A program made the translations under genes and the position numbers. A stretch of DNA of 64,000 nucleotides from Chromobacterium haemolyticum. GTDB lineage: Bacteria > Pseudomonadota > Gammaproteobacteria > Burkholderiales > Chromobacteriaceae. This document shows positions 7,759-16,925 of the stretch, in pieces. Where the stretch lies: positions 1 through 64,000 of the forward strand of contig NZ_MUKU01000016.1 of the NCBI RefSeq assembly GCF_002081825.1, in the 5' to 3' direction. The stretch's first letter is position 1. Every line of letters starts with the position of its first letter. The notes under the pieces are model-generated. The model searched no databases, was not told where the DNA came from, and saw only the letters and a program-made list of their open reading frames with translations.

Positions 7759-9192
7759 ATGTCCACACTCACCTTTGCCGACCTCGGTCTGGCCGAACCC
7801 CTGTTGCGCGCTGTCAGCGAAACCGGTTACACCACCCCCACCCCGATTCAAGCCCAGGCCATTCCGCAAGTGCTGCAAGGCGGCGATCTGCTGGCCGCTG
7901 CCCAGACCGGCACCGGCAAGACCGCCGGCTTCACCCTGCCGCTGCTGCACATCCTGATGGGCAAGCCGGCCACCCAGCCGGGCCGCCCGCGCGCGCTGGT
8001 GCTGACTCCCACTCGCGAACTGGCCGCCCAGGTGGAAGAATCGGTGCAGACCTACGGCAAGCACCTGCCGCTCACCTCCATGGTGATGTTCGGCGGCGTC
8101 AACATCAATCCGCAAACCCGCGCGCTGCGCAAGCCGCTGGACATCCTGGTGGCCACGCCGGGCCGTCTGCTGGACCACGCCGGTCAACGCAATATCGACC
8201 TGTCCGGCGTTGAAATCCTGGTGCTGGACGAAGCCGACCGCATGCTGGATATGGGCTTTATCCACGACATCCGCAAAGTGCTGGCGCTGCTGCCGGCCAA
8301 GCGTCAGAACCTGCTGTTCTCCGCCACCTTCTCCGACGAGATCAAGAGCCTGGCCGACCGCCTGCTGGATAATCCCAAGCTGGTGGAAGTGGCGCGCCGC
8401 AACACCACCAACGAGCTCGTGGACCAAAAAATCCACCTGGTGGACCGCGACCGCAAGACCGACTTGCTGATCCACCTGATCAAGGAGCACAACTGGTTCC
8501 AGGCGCTGGTGTTCACTCGCACCAAACACGGCGCCAACCGCTTGGCGGAAAAACTGGACAAAACCGGCATCCCCTCCGCCGCGATTCACGGCAACAAGAG
8601 CCAGAACGCACGCACGCGCGCGCTGGCCGACTTCAAGAGCGGCGAATTGCAAGTGCTGGTGGCCACCGACATCGCCGCGCGCGGCCTGGACATCGACCAG
8701 CTGCCGCAAGTGGTCAACTTCGAATTGCCCAATGTGCCGGAAGACTACGTGCACCGCATCGGTCGCACCGGCCGCGCCGGCAGCAAGGGCGAGGCGGTGT
8801 CGCTGGTCTGCGTCGATGAGTTCAACTTCCTGAAGGATATCGAGAAGCTCACCAAGCAATCGATCGAGCGCTTCGCGGTGCCGGGCTTCGAGGCCGATCT
8901 GTCGGTGAAGCCCGAACCCATTCCGATGGGCGGCGGCAACCGCCGCGGCCAGCCGCAACGCCAAGGCGGCGGCGGCAAGCCGCGCCATCAGCCGGACAGC
9001 AAACCCACCGGCCACGGCCACCGCTCGCCGGCGTCCAAGCCGCGCCAGGGCCAAGGACAGAGTCAGGCCAAAAACGCCACAAACGGCCAGCCTGGTCAAC
9101 GCTCGTCGCAAGGCCAGGGTCAGGGCCAGCGCAGCAAGCCCGCCGCCTCGCGTCCGAGCTCGGCGTTGTTCAGCCCGCCGAAGGGCCGCTAA
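7759..9192 (+). CDS. rhlE: ATP-dependent RNA helicase RhlE
   Basis: A 477-residue DEAD-box RNA helicase of the RhlE group. Motifs in order: Q motif [14 protein letters not shown] (24-36), Walker A AQTGTGKT (48-55), [20 protein letters not shown] (157-160), SAT (188-190), then the second RecA domain with [28 protein letters not shown] and [10 protein letters not shown]. From about residue 385 a long tail rich in Gly, Gln, Arg and Pro, typical of RNA-binding tails of RhlE, varies freely among species. RhlE acts in ribosome maturation and RNA turnover. ATG at 7759 follows CAGGAG. It is monocistronic. Confidence 0.96.
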   Translation: MSTLTFADLGLAEPLLRAVSETGYTTPTPIQAQAIPQVLQGGDLLAAAQTGTGKTAGFTLPLLHILMGKPATQPGRPRALVLTPTRELAAQVEESVQTYGKHLPLTSMVMFGGVNINPQTRALRKPLDILVATPGRLLDHAGQRNIDLSGVEILVLDEADRMLDMGFIHDIRKVLALLPAKRQNLLFSATFSDEIKSLADRLLDNPKLVEVARRNTTNELVDQKIHLVDRDRKTDLLIHLIKEHNWFQALVFTRTKHGANRLAEKLDKTGIPSAAIHGNKSQNARTRALADFKSGELQVLVATDIAARGLDIDQLPQVVNFELPNVPEDYVHRIGRTGRAGSKGEAVSLVCVDEFNFLKDIEKLTKQSIERFAVPGFEADLSVKPEPIPMGGGNRRGQPQRQGGGGKPRHQPDSKPTGHGHRSPASKPRQGQGQSQAKNATNGQPGQRSSQGQGQGQRSKPAASRPSSALFSPPKGR

Positions 9193-9411
9193 GTCCGCGT
9201 GCGCCGCGCCGTGTCCTCGCGGCGCGGCCGCCGCAACGCTGCTTTGCCGACCCCGCGGCAATGGAAGCGCTTTACGCCGGACGCCAAACCTGCCTACGAT
9301 TCAGCAATAGGCCTTTGAGGCCGACAACAATATCGAGCGGAGACGGCGCACGCCGCGCTCCGCACGGGCAGCACGCATGCCGCGCGCACAGATCGAGCAA
9401 GGATCGGGGAA

Positions 9412-10212
9412 ATGATGAGACTTCGCAGCTGGCTGCTGGGCAGCCTGGCTGTAGTCCTGCTGGCGGCAGCTCAGCCGCAGGCCGCGCCACGTCTGAAAAT
9501 CACCCTGTCCAATCAGGAGTGGCCGCCCTATATGGGCAAGGAACTGCCGTATGACGGCATTTTGTCGCGTCTGGTCAAAGAGGCGTTCGCCCGCGCCAAC
9601 GTCGACGTCGCCTTCCGTTACTACCCCAACAACCGCACGCTGCAATCGGCGCGCAACGGCACCGTGGACGGCAGCTTCGGCTGGGCGCCGACGTCGGAAC
9701 GCAAGCAGGATCTACTGTTCACTCAGCCAGTGCTGCATGCGCGCATGGTGTTTTTCCAGCGCCGCAACGCCAACTTCCCCTGGAACGACTTGTCCAATCT
9801 GCGCCATGCGCGGGTGGGCGTCACCGTCGGCAATTTCTATTCAGACGAGTTCAATCAGCAGGTCAAGGCCGGCCACCTGATCCCCGACATGGCGCCGGAC
9901 GACGTCACCAATCTGCGCAAGCTGCTGGCCGGCCGCATCGACTTGTTCCCCATCGACGTGGAAGTGGGCCAATACCTTATCGCCCGCAACTTCCAGCCCC
10001 GGCTGGCTCAGCAATTGGAGCCGCAAAGCAAATCGTTCTGGGTAGCGCCGCTGCACGTGGTGATCTGGCGCAAACACCGCCAGGGACCGGAATTGGTGGA
10101 GCGTTTCAATCGCGGCTTGAAGGCCTTGCAGGACAGCGGGGAGTTCGATCGCATTGTGGCGGAGACCCGAGCCGCCAGCCTGGCCTACCACAAACCGATC
10201 AAGGCCCAGTGA
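9412..10212 (+). CDS. Family-3 periplasmic solute-binding protein
   Basis: A 266-residue exported protein of the SBP_bac_3 fold (amino-acid binding protein family). A signal peptide of about 24 residues ends AAAQPQA; the mature start LKITLSNQEWPPYMGKELPYDGILSRLVKEAF is the characteristic first lobe. It differs from true transporter components in lacking the arginine-aspartate pair in the usual ligand position that I could recognise. No permease lies nearby. Similar orphan proteins are common in this lineage and often unassigned. GGGGAA precedes the first of two ATG codons. Confidence 0.85.
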   Translation: MMRLRSWLLGSLAVVLLAAAQPQAAPRLKITLSNQEWPPYMGKELPYDGILSRLVKEAFARANVDVAFRYYPNNRTLQSARNGTVDGSFGWAPTSERKQDLLFTQPVLHARMVFFQRRNANFPWNDLSNLRHARVGVTVGNFYSDEFNQQVKAGHLIPDMAPDDVTNLRKLLAGRIDLFPIDVEVGQYLIARNFQPRLAQQLEPQSKSFWVAPLHVVIWRKHRQGPELVERFNRGLKALQDSGEFDRIVAETRAASLAYHKPIKAQ

Positions 10213-10238
10213 AAAGGCCCGGTACGGAGGATGCGACG

Positions 10239-10850
10239 CTACGACGCGTCCGTGCTGCTCAACACCACCGGGCGGCCGTGGAAATAGCCCTGGAACCAGT
10301 GGAAACCCAAATCTCGGCAACGTTCGAACTGCTCGCGGCTGTCCACCTTTTCCGCCAGCAAGATGCCGTCGAAATCGCTCAACTGCGCCATCAGCGCCGG
10401 CAGGCTCTCCGTTTCCACCGCAGCCACGTCCACTTTGACAATATCCACCAGCGGCAGCATCGCCGTCTGGTCCGGCCCCAAGTGGATCACGTCGTCCAAG
10501 GCCAGGCGGAAGCCGCGTTGGCGCAACAGCGCCATGCGTTGCAGCAAGGGCTCGGTGACGGTCACCGTTTCCAGTATTTCCAGCACCAGCCGTTCCGCCG
10601 GCAATTGGTCCAGGATGGCGTCTTGCAACAAATCGGCGCTGGCGTTGATGAAACCGGGAAACTGGCCCAACACATCCACGCTGCCCAGTTCTCCGAAGGC
10701 GTTGCGCAACACCTCGGCGCTGGCGAGCAGATCGTCTCGCACCAAGGCGAAATTGGCCGGGCTGGAACGGAACAATAGTTCAAAAGCCACCAGTTGCTGC
10801 TGGCGATCGACAATTGCCTGCCGGCCAAGATAACGTGAAGAATTAGGCAT
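10239..10850 (-). CDS. Stand-alone EAL-domain protein, YuxH type
   Basis: A 203-residue protein consisting of one EAL-like domain, as in the N-terminal half of EAL-HDOD (YuxH) proteins but without the HDOD half. It begins LGRQAIVDRQQQLVAFELLFRS, where the EAL signature has become ELL. Residues corresponding to metal and substrate ligands remain: N in FINAS, E in LEILET, DD in LALDDV, K in VKVD, E in LAEKVD and Q in FQGYFHGRP. It could therefore hydrolyse cyclic di-GMP or only bind it. An in-frame GTG at 10877 is possible, but the ATG at 10850 matches the family start. Confidence 0.85.
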   Translation of the reverse strand: MPNSSRYLGRQAIVDRQQQLVAFELLFRSSPANFALVRDDLLASAEVLRNAFGELGSVDVLGQFPGFINASADLLQDAILDQLPAERLVLEILETVTVTEPLLQRMALLRQRGFRLALDDVIHLGPDQTAMLPLVDIVKVDVAAVETESLPALMAQLSDFDGILLAEKVDSREQFERCRDLGFHWFQGYFHGRPVVLSSTDAS

Positions 10851-10988
10851 GCCGACGATACTACAGGATATTTCCACCGCCGTTGGGCATCTCCTGCTGG
10901 TACCGTCAAAAAATATGACAGCTTATGCCTGACCACCGTCATTAAATGCGGTAAGGTTGCAAATTACCCTCACGTCAGCGAGACCGCC

Positions 10989-11621
10989 ATGTTGCCAACC
11001 CGACAAATTCCTCGCGAGGAGATCAAAGCGTTGCCGCTGTTCGCCGGCCTGACGCCGGAACAGGTGCGGCTGGCCGCCACGCCGGAGTTGGCCGCCGCCG
11101 CGTTGCGGGCGCTGGGCGGTTGCGCGGTGCTGGGCTTCGACACCGAATCCCGTCCCACTTTCCACAAAGGCGAAAAACCGACCGGCCCGCACCTGATCCA
11201 GCTGGCCAGCGACGACGGCGCCTGGCTGTTCCCGGTGCAGGATGGCCAGTGCGCGCCGGAGCTGAAAATCCTGTTGGAAGACCCGCAACGGCTATTGGTG
11301 GGCTTCGAGCTCAGTTCGGATCAGTCGCTGCTCAAGCAGCGCTTGGGCATACGCTGCGGCCGAGTGCTGGACTTGGTGTCCTGCTTCGACAGCGACGATG
11401 CGCGCATCACCGTCGGCGCGGTGCAGGCGGTGGCGCGGCTGTTCGGCCAGTACTTCCGCAAATCCAAAAAACTGTCTACCACCAACTGGTCCAAACTGCC
11501 GCTGACGCCGGCGCAACAGGCTTACGCCGGCAACGACGCCTGGGTGGCGCTGCGGGTGTTCCGCGCGCTGGAAGCGCGCGGACGGCTGCTCCCAACGCCC
11601 AAACTCAAGGCAGACGCGTGA
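10989..11621 (+). CDS. RNase D-like 3'-5' exonuclease domain protein
   Basis: A 210-residue protein with a DnaQ-like 3'-5' exonuclease domain of the RNase D type. The ExoI motif is LGFDTESRPTF (Asp-x-Glu), ExoII lies in LVGFELSSDQSLLKQ, and ExoIII is YAGNDAWVALRVF (Tyr-x3-Asp). It lacks the HRDC domains of full RNase D, so it belongs to the short single-domain group. The stop overlaps by 17 bp the stop region of the convergent nucleotidase gene. It is transcribed divergently from the EAL gene with about 140 bp between. Confidence 0.88.
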   Translation: MLPTRQIPREEIKALPLFAGLTPEQVRLAATPELAAAALRALGGCAVLGFDTESRPTFHKGEKPTGPHLIQLASDDGAWLFPVQDGQCAPELKILLEDPQRLLVGFELSSDQSLLKQRLGIRCGRVLDLVSCFDSDDARITVGAVQAVARLFGQYFRKSKKLSTTNWSKLPLTPAQQAYAGNDAWVALRVFRALEARGRLLPTPKLKADA

Positions 11622-13305
11622 TCCGGTTCAGCGCCGGCACCGCCACCGGCGACGCCACGGCGAAATAACTCTCCAGCACGTCCACGTCCACGCCGCCGCC
11701 AACCCGGTTGCCGCCCTGCGTCAACACCGTGAAGCCGTCGCCACCACCGGCGATGAAGTTATTGACCTGCACCCGGTAGCTAGCCGAAGGATCAATAGCT
11801 ATGCCGTTGATCTTGATGCTGGCGATGTCCACTTTGTTGCCCACCGGCGCCGCCTGGCTCCAGCTATAACTGAAGCCCTTGGATACTTGCAGAATCTTGA
11901 CCTTGGACGGATCGCTCCATTGCTGCTCCAGCAACTGATCAATCTGCGTACCGGTCAGGGTCAACGTGGTCATCACATTGCCAAATGGCTGAGTGGTGAA
12001 CAATTGGTTGTACGTCACATTGCCGCCGGCGCCGGGAATGATGTCGGCGCGCACGCCGCCCGGGTTCATGAAAGCCACTACAGCACCCTGGGCGGCGCCG
12101 GCCGCCAATTGCGCGTCGGCCACCACGTCGCCCAAGGCGGTTTCGCCGGCCGTGGACGGGGTGCGATCCAAAGTGCCTCCGGCCTGGCCCACGACTCGAT
12201 TGGCCACTGGGGCCACCAAATCCTTGTACAGCTTGACCAGATTGCTGACTGAGGCCAACGGCGCGATGTCGCGCGCCACTACCCGGTTCTGAGCTTGAAT
12301 GGAGCCGGGCTTGACGTCGCGGGTGGCCGGATCCAGCACAAAGTCGATCTCGGTGAACAACTGACCGTAATTCTTGGCGCTGGTCACCCGGCGGCCGTCT
12401 ATTACGCAGTTGTAGGCCTGATGGGTGTGGCCGGTGACCACCAGCTTCACAGCCGGATCCAGTTTTTTGACGATGTCGACGATGGGGCCGGACACGCCGT
12501 TGCAATCGTTGAAATTGCCGCTTTGGTAGCCGCCCTCGTGCACCACCACCACCACGGCGGATACGCCCTGCCGCTTCAGTTGCGGAATCAGTTGGTTCAC
12601 CGTGGCCGCCTCGTCCTGAAAGCTCAGGCCCTTGATGCCGTCCGGCGACACGATTTCCGGCGTGCCTTTCAAAGTCATGCCGATGAAAGCCACCGGGATG
12701 CCGCCGAACTTCTTGATTTCATAGGCGGGGAACAAGGTGCCGCCGTCGCTTTTCTTGACGTTGGCCGCCAGGAATTTGAACTTGGCGCCAACGAACTTGC
12801 CGTTCTGGCAGGACGTGGTGGGCGCGTCCGTCTTGCAACCGCCGTTCTGCATGCGCAGCAATTCCTGCTGGCCGTCGTCGAACTCGTGGTTGCCCACCGC
12901 GTTGAGGTCCAGGCCCAGCAAATTCATCGCCTCGATGGTGGGCTCGTCGTGGAACAAGCCGGACACCAGCGGGCTGGCGCCGATCAGATCGCCGGCCGAC
13001 ACCACCACGGTATTGGGCGATTTGGCGCGCAGCGACTGCACCCAGGCCGCCAGATAGTCAACGCCGCCGGCGTTGATCTTGACGGTCTTGCTTGGGTCGG
13101 CCGGATCCGGCACCGTCAGTTGGCCCGGCATTTCCAGATTGCCGTGGAAATCGTTGAAGGCGATCATCTTAACCGCCACCGGCTGGCGCGAAACACCGGT
13201 GTTCTGATCGCCCGGACCCCAGCCGCCAGAGCCGGCGGAACAGCCAAACAGCGCCAGGCTCGCCGCCAGGCACACGCTCATGGTTTTCAGTTTCACGAAA
13301 CGCAT
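11605..13305 (-). CDS. 5'-nucleotidase/metallophosphatase lipoprotein
   Basis: A 566-residue lipoprotein of the UshA/5'-nucleotidase family acting outside the inner membrane. The lipobox LALFGC puts the modified Cys at residue 22. The metallophosphatase domain carries AFNDFHGNLE (51-58), VVSAGDLIGASP, AVGNHEFDDG and VTGHTHQAYNC; the C-terminal nucleotide-recognition domain has FMNPGGVRADI, NQLFTTQPFGN and NFIAGGGDGF. It probably hydrolyses extracellular nucleotides. I chose the ATG at 13305, with CAAGG in front; the frame is open to 13425 without a leader. A related CpdB enzyme lies at 50163-52070. Confidence 0.92.
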   Translation of the reverse strand: MRFVKLKTMSVCLAASLALFGCSAGSGGWGPGDQNTGVSRQPVAVKMIAFNDFHGNLEMPGQLTVPDPADPSKTVKINAGGVDYLAAWVQSLRAKSPNTVVVSAGDLIGASPLVSGLFHDEPTIEAMNLLGLDLNAVGNHEFDDGQQELLRMQNGGCKTDAPTTSCQNGKFVGAKFKFLAANVKKSDGGTLFPAYEIKKFGGIPVAFIGMTLKGTPEIVSPDGIKGLSFQDEAATVNQLIPQLKRQGVSAVVVVVHEGGYQSGNFNDCNGVSGPIVDIVKKLDPAVKLVVTGHTHQAYNCVIDGRRVTSAKNYGQLFTEIDFVLDPATRDVKPGSIQAQNRVVARDIAPLASVSNLVKLYKDLVAPVANRVVGQAGGTLDRTPSTAGETALGDVVADAQLAAGAAQGAVVAFMNPGGVRADIIPGAGGNVTYNQLFTTQPFGNVMTTLTLTGTQIDQLLEQQWSDPSKVKILQVSKGFSYSWSQAAPVGNKVDIASIKINGIAIDPSASYRVQVNNFIAGGGDGFTVLTQGGNRVGGGVDVDVLESYFAVASPVAVPALNRITRLP

Positions 13306-13476
13306 CCTTGTCTTGTTTGTTGTCGCGCGCGCCGGCGCCGCCGGCCACGATCGAAATGAAGAGACGTCCGTCCACTGCCATGGACCGTGATGGACGCTCC
13401 GATCGCGCGCACTATAGCAAAACAAAATGACAAAGAGTTAAAACTTTCGTGATGCGAAACAAATCGCCATGCGGCC

Positions 13477-14061
13477 TCAGTCGGCGCGCGGCTCAGCCTC
13501 AAGCGCCGCCAGCGCGTCCGCGGTGTTGAGATTGGGAAAAAGATGGTCGAACGCGACTTCGACATGGTCCAGCCCGGCCAGCCAGCCGCGGATGGAACGG
13601 CCGCCGCCGGCCAGATAGGCGGCCAGGCCTGCGCGCAGACCGGGCCCCAGGGCCAGCAGGCTGGGATGCCAGCCTTCGCGGTCCCTCGCGCTGGCCGCTT
13701 GGCGGCCAGCCGCCACTTCCGCCAGCAAGCGACGCGAGAAGTCGGTCGGCAGCCGCACCGCATCGCAAGGCATCACCAACCAGACCGCGCCGTCGTCGCG
13801 CTCCAAGGCCGCCAACACCCCGGCCAACGGCCCAGGGTAATCCGGCAGGCTGTCCGGCAGCAGCGGACAGCCGAAACCGGCGTACAGATCCAGATTGCGG
13901 TTGGCCGAGACCCACACCCGTTGGGCCAGCGGCGTCTGCGCGGACAGCGCCGCCAAGGCGTGCGCCAACAACGGCCGCCCGGACAACATCGCCAGGCCCT
14001 TGTCGACGCCGCCCATGCGCGTGGCGCGGCCGCCGGCCAGAATCAGCGCCTGGTGGCTCAT
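13477..14061 (-). CDS. mobA: Molybdenum cofactor guanylyltransferase MobA
   Basis: A 194-residue nucleotidyltransferase that joins GMP to molybdopterin to form the bis-MGD cofactor. The NTP-binding loop is LILAGGRATRMGGVDKGL at residues 6-23, with later PDSLPDYPGPLAGVLAAL and the metal-binding MPCDAVRLP. Length and order match MobA. Its ATG overlaps the TGA of moaE as ATGA, so translation is coupled. It is the last gene of the moaD-moaE-mobA unit. Confidence 0.95.
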   Translation of the reverse strand: MSHQALILAGGRATRMGGVDKGLAMLSGRPLLAHALAALSAQTPLAQRVWVSANRNLDLYAGFGCPLLPDSLPDYPGPLAGVLAALERDDGAVWLVMPCDAVRLPTDFSRRLLAEVAAGRQAASARDREGWHPSLLALGPGLRAGLAAYLAGGGRSIRGWLAGLDHVEVAFDHLFPNLNTADALAALEAEPRAD

Positions 14062-14522
14062 TGCCAGCGTTCCACCGCCTGGGCGTCGCTGTGTTTGGCG
14101 TCCACCCAGCGCGCGCTGCCGTCGGCCAGAATTTCCTTTTTCCAGAACGGCGCGTCCTGTTTCAGATAGTCCATCAGGAATTCCGCAGCAGCGAAAGCGT
14201 CGCGGCGGTGGCTGCTGGCCACCACCACCAACACGATGGGCTCGCCCAGACCCAGCCGCCCAACGCGGTGGATGACGGTGGCCGCCTGCAACGGCCAGCG
14301 CCGGCGCGCCTCCGCCACAATGGCTTCCAAGGCCTTTTCGGTCATGCCCGGATAATGCTCCAGCTCCAACGCCGTCACGTCGCGGCTGTCGCCGTAATCC
14401 CGCACCAGCCCGCTGAAGCAGACCACCGCGCCGCAAGCCGGGTTGCCGGACAGCGCGTCGATTTCCTCGCCGGCGCTGAAACGCTGCGGCTGCACCCGCA
14501 CCGTGAACGCGTCCATGCTCAT
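14058..14522 (-). CDS. moaE: Molybdopterin synthase large subunit MoaE
   Basis: A 154-residue catalytic subunit of molybdopterin synthase. It converts cyclic pyranopterin monophosphate to molybdopterin with sulfur from the MoaD thiocarboxylate. Signature segments are GAVVCFSGLVRDYGDS, LELEHYPGMTEKALEAI, IHRVGRLGLGEPIVLVVVASSHR and the catalytic Lys in FWKKEILADGSARWVDAK. The start ATG overlaps the TGA of moaD (ATGA). The complete synthase is thus encoded by adjacent, coupled genes. Confidence 0.96.
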   Translation of the reverse strand: MSMDAFTVRVQPQRFSAGEEIDALSGNPACGAVVCFSGLVRDYGDSRDVTALELEHYPGMTEKALEAIVAEARRRWPLQAATVIHRVGRLGLGEPIVLVVVASSHRRDAFAAAEFLMDYLKQDAPFWKKEILADGSARWVDAKHSDAQAVERWQ

Positions 14523-14770
14523 CCCCCGGTCACCGGCGGAAACACCGCCACCTCGTCGCCGTCGCTCAAGGTGGAGTCCAGGCGCGCCATCTGCTGGTTC
14601 ACCGCTACGCGGAACACCCGGTCGGCGGCAAGCTCCCGCGCCCAGACCTCGCCCCGCAGCCGCAACTCCACCAGCAGTTCCCCCACCGTGGCCGCGTCGC
14701 TGTCCAAGTGTTCGCTCTCCAGGCCGAACTCGTCCCGCAAGCGGGCAAAATACAAAAGATTCAGTTTCAT
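14519..14770 (-). CDS. moaD: Molybdopterin synthase sulfur carrier subunit MoaD
   Basis: An 83-residue ubiquitin-fold sulfur carrier. It ends in Gly-Gly (FPPVTGG), the residues adenylated and thiocarboxylated for sulfur transfer, and begins MKLNLLYFARLRDEFG as usual for MoaD. AGAGGCAGG precedes the start. First gene of the moaD-moaE-mobA unit; the other molybdopterin genes (moaA, moaC, moeA, moeB) are not in this window. Confidence 0.95.
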   Translation of the reverse strand: MKLNLLYFARLRDEFGLESEHLDSDAATVGELLVELRLRGEVWARELAADRVFRVAVNQQMARLDSTLSDGDEVAVFPPVTGG

Positions 14771-14861
14771 CGCCTGCCTCTGTGCGCATTAAGCGGATAC
14801 CGCAGTGTAAGCAATTCGCGCCGGGCCTCCAATACGTCAAGGTGGCTAGGCGCCCGCCCGC

Positions 14862-14885
14862 AAAAAAGCCCGCTCGCGGCGGGCT
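14862..14885 (-). terminator. Intrinsic terminator after fba
   Basis: On the minus strand AGCCCGC-CGCGA-GCGGGCT is followed directly by TTTTTT. It lies about 25 bp beyond the fba stop and separates the sugar-phosphate genes from moaD. Confidence 0.88.
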
Positions 14886-14908
14886 GGTCGGGACAAGCCG
14901 GCAGATCC

Positions 14909-15973
14909 TTACTTAACGATCTGAGCCAGTTCGCCCTTCAGGTATTTATTGGCCATGGTGTCCAGGTTGATCGCCTTGATCTTGCTGGCCTGGCCGGCGG
15001 AGCCGAAGGCCTCGTAGCGGGCGATACAGATGTCGCGCATCGCGTCGGTGGACACTTTCAGGTATTTGCGCGGATCAAACTCGGCCGGATGCTGGGCCAG
15101 GAAGCGGCGAATAGCGCCGGTGGAGGCCAGACGCAGGTCCGTGTCGATGTTGACCTTGCGCACGCCGTGCTTGATGCCTTCCACGATTTCTTCCACCGGC
15201 ACGCCGTAGGTTTCACCCAGGTCGCCGCCAAACTCGTTGATGATCTGCAGCCATTCCTGCGGCACGCTGGAGGAGCCGTGCATCACCAGATGAGTGTTGG
15301 GGATGCGAGCGTGGATTTCCTTGATGCGGTCAATGCGCAGCACGTCGCCGGTGGGCTTCTTGCTGAATTTGTAAGCGCCGTGGCTGGTGCCGATGGCGAT
15401 GGCCAATGCATCCACGCCGGTGTCCTTGACGAACTGGGCGGCTTCTTCCGGATCGGTCAGCAGCTGGCTGTGGTCCAGCACGCCTTCGGCGCCCACGCCG
15501 TCCTCTTCGCCGGCCATGCCGGTTTCCAGGCTGCCCAGGCAGCCGATCTCGCCCTCCACCGACACGCCGCAGGCGTGGGCGAAGTTGACCACGGTGCGGG
15601 TGACGTCGACGTTGTAGTCATAGTCGGCCGGGGTCTTGCCGTCGCTCTTCAGCGAACCGTCCATCATCACCGAGGAGAAGCCGAGCTGGATCGAGCGTTG
15701 GCACACGTCCGGGCTGGTGCCGTGATCCTGGTGCATCACCACCGGGATGTGAGGGAACTCTTCCACCGCGGCCAGGATCATGTGGCGCAGGAAGGGCGCG
15801 CCGGCGTATTTGCGCGCGCCGGCGGAAGCCTGCACGATCACCGGGGCGTTCACCTTGTCGGCGGCCTCCATAATGGCGCGCATCTGCTCCAGGTTGTTGA
15901 CGTTGAAGGCCGGCAGGCCGTAGCCGAATTCCGCTGCGTGATCCAGCAGCTGACGCATGGAAACGAGAGCCAT
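14909..15973 (-). CDS. fba: Class II fructose-bisphosphate aldolase
   Basis: A 354-residue zinc-dependent aldolase of the CbbA/FbaA type, cleaving fructose 1,6-bisphosphate into two triose phosphates, and in the CBB-type branch also condensing sedoheptulose bisphosphate. Zinc and catalytic segments are [44 protein letters not shown] and [11 protein letters not shown]. The start is the ATG at 15973 (GGAG upstream). It closes the tkt-gap-pgk series on the minus strand, but a LysE gene and a repeat lie between it and pgk, so it probably has its own promoter. Confidence 0.95.
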   Translation of the reverse strand: MALVSMRQLLDHAAEFGYGLPAFNVNNLEQMRAIMEAADKVNAPVIVQASAGARKYAGAPFLRHMILAAVEEFPHIPVVMHQDHGTSPDVCQRSIQLGFSSVMMDGSLKSDGKTPADYDYNVDVTRTVVNFAHACGVSVEGEIGCLGSLETGMAGEEDGVGAEGVLDHSQLLTDPEEAAQFVKDTGVDALAIAIGTSHGAYKFSKKPTGDVLRIDRIKEIHARIPNTHLVMHGSSSVPQEWLQIINEFGGDLGETYGVPVEEIVEGIKHGVRKVNIDTDLRLASTGAIRRFLAQHPAEFDPRKYLKVSTDAMRDICIARYEAFGSAGQASKIKAINLDTMANKYLKGELAQIVK

Positions 15974-16059
15974 GGTGTTCAATCTCCGCAAACTGCTCCG
16001 CCGGAGCGGAGCATGGTTGGCGCCCGGACCGCGCTACGGCCCAAGGCGAATTCATCAAT

Positions 16060-16689
16060 TCAGTGTCTGGACACGCTGGACAACAATACGCCGGCGCCGA
16101 CGAAAGCGCCGCCGGACACCTTGTTGACCAGCTTGAGACGCCGCGCGCTGTTCAGCCAGCCGGCCAAACGCGCGCCGCCGCCGGCGTAAGCCAGCTGCCA
16201 GGACGCCTCGATCACATAAAATGTCGCCGCCAGGATCGCCAGTTGCGGCCCCTGCGGCTGTTGCGCGTTCATAAACTGCGGGAACAACGCGGTAAAGAAA
16301 ATAAAGGCCTTGGGATTGCTCATCGCCACCAGGAAACCGGTGCGGAACATGCCCCAGGGCGTGTGCTTGCCGCTCGCCGCCTCGCGGACTTCCTCCACCG
16401 GCTGCGGCTGGCTGCGCCAGGTCTTGATTCCCAGATAGATCAAATAGGCGGCGCCCGCGTATTTTACCAAGGAAAACAGCAGTTCGGAGGTGGCCAGCAC
16501 CGCGCCCAGCCCGGCGGCGGAGCCGAACATGATCAAACCCAGCGCCGTCATCAGGCCAAAACACGTCATCAGCGTGCGCCGCACCCCGTAGTGGATGCCG
16601 TGGGTCATCGCCAGCAGCATATTGGGGCCAGGCGTGGCCGAGACGAAAAACACGGTGGTGACGAACAGCAACCAGGTATTGAGCGACAT
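16060..16689 (-). CDS. LysE/RhtB family amino-acid exporter
   Basis: A 209-residue inner-membrane exporter with about six transmembrane helices. The N-terminus NTWLLFVTTVFFVSATPGPNMLLAMTHG carries the family's PGPN motif, and GFLVAMSNPKAFIFFTALFPQF is the second signature. The start is the ATG at 16689 with GGAG upstream; the frame extends to 16779 without support. Located between pgk and fba but functionally unrelated. The substrate (lysine, threonine, homoserine or other) cannot be inferred. Confidence 0.93.
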   Translation of the reverse strand: MSLNTWLLFVTTVFFVSATPGPNMLLAMTHGIHYGVRRTLMTCFGLMTALGLIMFGSAAGLGAVLATSELLFSLVKYAGAAYLIYLGIKTWRSQPQPVEEVREAASGKHTPWGMFRTGFLVAMSNPKAFIFFTALFPQFMNAQQPQGPQLAILAATFYVIEASWQLAYAGGGARLAGWLNSARRLKLVNKVSGGAFVGAGVLLSSVSRH

Positions 16690-16785
16690 GAATATCTCCG
16701 GCGGGTGGGCCATCAGAATGAAACGGCGAGGAATGAAACAGTGTAACGCAAGCCATTCATCCTGATAGCCTTTTCCCAAGCCTTA

Positions 16786-16925
16786 GAATGTATTTACGAT
16801 CTCGCGAGCTAAGGCGAGACAAGGCGAAAACGAGCGAAAAAGCGGAATGTACAGGTGGTACATGAGCATTTTGAGCTCGGTTTCAACGCCGTATCGCCGA
16901 CGCGCAGCAGATCGTAAACAGGTTC
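16786..16925. repeat. Stop-codon-associated MITE, family 1, copy B
   Basis: A 140-bp well-preserved copy. The left end is GAATGTATTTACGATCTCGC, and the right end, on the opposite strand, GAACCTGTTTACGATCTGC. It is flanked by TTA on both sides (16783-16785 and 16926-16928). The right TTA is, on the minus strand, the TAA stop codon of pgk. The centre carries TGTAC-AGGTG-GTACA. Confidence 0.88.

Noticed and set aside
7436-7772. Minus-strand frames in the rhlE leader
   Set aside because: No ribosome sites or recognisable content; they overlap the rhlE start.
8930-9190. Low-complexity Gly/Gln/Arg/Pro-rich stretch as a separate repeat
   Set aside because: It is the normal variable tail of an RhlE helicase.
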